Below are positions 4,895 to 5,298 of a DNA stretch of 5,298 nt, piece by piece; the first letter of the stretch is position 1; each line of letters opens with the position of its first letter. The notes under the pieces are model-generated. The model did not search any database. It saw only the letters and a program-made list of their open reading frames with translations, and was not told where the DNA came from. The DNA comes from TMED27 sp050633165 (GTDB lineage Bacteria > Pseudomonadota > Alphaproteobacteria > Micavibrionales > Micavibrionaceae). Made by a program: the position numbers and the translations under genes. Location: positions 1 to 5,298 of the forward strand of contig JBOEFZ010000091.1 in NCBI GenBank assembly GCA_050633165.1, written 5' to 3'.

Positions 4895-5050
4895 ATCTTA
4901 AATGAACTTGAAAGATCCGGCAGCGAACTACTCTCCCACACCTTAAGATGCAGTACCATCGTCGCTAAGAGGTTTCACGGTCGAGTTCGGGATGGGATCG
5001 GGTGTTTCACTCTCGCTATAACCACCGGATCATTCAAACTCATTTAAGAT
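4895..5050 (-). repeat. Long inverted repeat flanking 5S rRNA (processing stem)
   Basis: The 26-base arms at 4895-4920 and 5025-5050 are complementary at 23 positions, plus two G-U pairs and one mismatch. Together they bracket the 5S gene and include its terminal helix. Such a stem in the precursor is a likely substrate for double-strand RNA processing that releases 5S. The enzyme is inferred. Confidence 0.8.
4915..5030 (-). rRNA. rrf: 5S ribosomal RNA
   Basis: This is a complete 5S rRNA of about 116 nt in the large ribosomal subunit. Read on the minus strand it starts ATCCGGTGG and ends CTGCCGGAT, which form the terminal helix. In between are the conserved CACCCGATCCCATCCCGAAC loop region and GGTACTGCATC and GTGGGAGAGTAG segments. 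The exact ends are estimated from helix I and may be off by a few bases. No tRNA gene follows before the terminator, although many alphaproteobacterial operons carry tRNA-fMet there. Confidence 0.95.
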
Positions 5051-5170
5051 GAAAAGACGTTTTGATCTCTAATAATCATTCAAAACTGGATCTCTCATTT
5101 ATACATCACTTAAGCGGGCTTACCGCTGCGCGTGACCAATGGCCTGTATAAAGCCATTGCATAATATAAA
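5031..5170 (-). other. 23S-5S spacer with two hairpins
   Basis: This transcribed spacer of about 140 bp contains no tRNA gene. It holds a perfect 7-bp inverted repeat, CAATGGC / GCCATTG (5137-5143 and 5153-5159), and a 5-bp one, AGCGG / CCGCT (5113-5127). Its last 20 bases next to 5S form one arm of the 5S processing stem. The hairpins are probably processing or protection structures. Confidence 0.7.
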
Positions 5171-5298
5171 TTCAAGCCGATCGAACAATTAGTACTGGTT
5201 AGCTTCACTCGTTACCGAGCTTCCACATCCAGCCTATCAACGTGGTGGTCTTCCACGGTTCTGATAGGGAGTCCTGGTATTGAAGGGGGCTTCCCGCT
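5171..5298 (-). rRNA. rrl: 23S ribosomal RNA, 3' end (partial)
   Basis: The last roughly 128 nt of 23S rRNA are present; the rest lies beyond the right edge. On the minus strand the conserved segments GTGGAAGACCACCACGTTGA, TAGGCTGGATGTGGAAG and GAGCTAACC-like AAGCTAACCAGTACTAATTG are recognisable, ending near TCGATCGGCTTGAA. The 3' boundary is estimated. Gene order 23S-5S and the minus orientation match the leading-strand bias of the region. Confidence 0.95.

Noticed and set aside
5031..5170. Possible tRNA gene in the 23S-5S spacer
   Set aside because: There is no cloverleaf and no T-arm motif; only two simple hairpins are present.

Overview
The window looks like an alphaproteobacterial chromosome of moderate GC content. 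This rests on an intact-looking ccoN, a short alphaproteobacterial-style CspA, and the 3' end of a 23S rRNA gene followed directly by a 5S rRNA gene. I cannot place it below class. Third codon positions are rich in C and A in plus-strand genes and in G and T in minus-strand genes. This is a strong replication-strand asymmetry, with the minus strand as the leading-strand sense.

Layout. Positions 1-2060 (minus) hold a two-gene operon: a six-helix TauE/SafE-UreH-like (DsbD_2 family) membrane protein, then ccoN, the catalytic subunit of cbb3 cytochrome oxidase, which runs off the left edge. A divergent Crp/Fnr-family regulator follows on the plus strand (2133-2873). A perfect TTGAC-N4-GTCAA box lies in the 72-bp gap between them. 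Next come a convergent cysteine-rich unknown gene (2878-3336, minus) and a 48-residue, Trp-rich, single-pass membrane protein (3364-3510, plus). A second perfect TTGAC-N4-GTCAA box sits in class II position for this small gene. A bidirectional terminator (3519-3542) separates that cluster from cspA (minus), which has a long structured leader. Beyond it lie an unknown protein with a YHGTS motif (4098-4778, minus), the rRNA-operon terminator, 5S rRNA and the end of 23S rRNA (all minus).

How it fits together. The left 3.5 kb reads as a small oxygen-response module. An FNR-like regulator with FNR-type DNA-contact residues carries its cysteine cluster at the C terminus, as in Bacillus subtilis Fnr, rather than at the N terminus as in E. 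coli FNR. It probably activates the cbb3-oxidase operon, represses itself, and activates the tiny membrane protein. The right 1.8 kb is the tail of an rRNA operon followed by two minus-strand genes. Points most worth a second look are the regulator's C-terminal cluster, the FNR-driven small protein, the apparently leaderless YHGTS gene, and the cspA leader with a perfect DnaA box in its promoter spacer.
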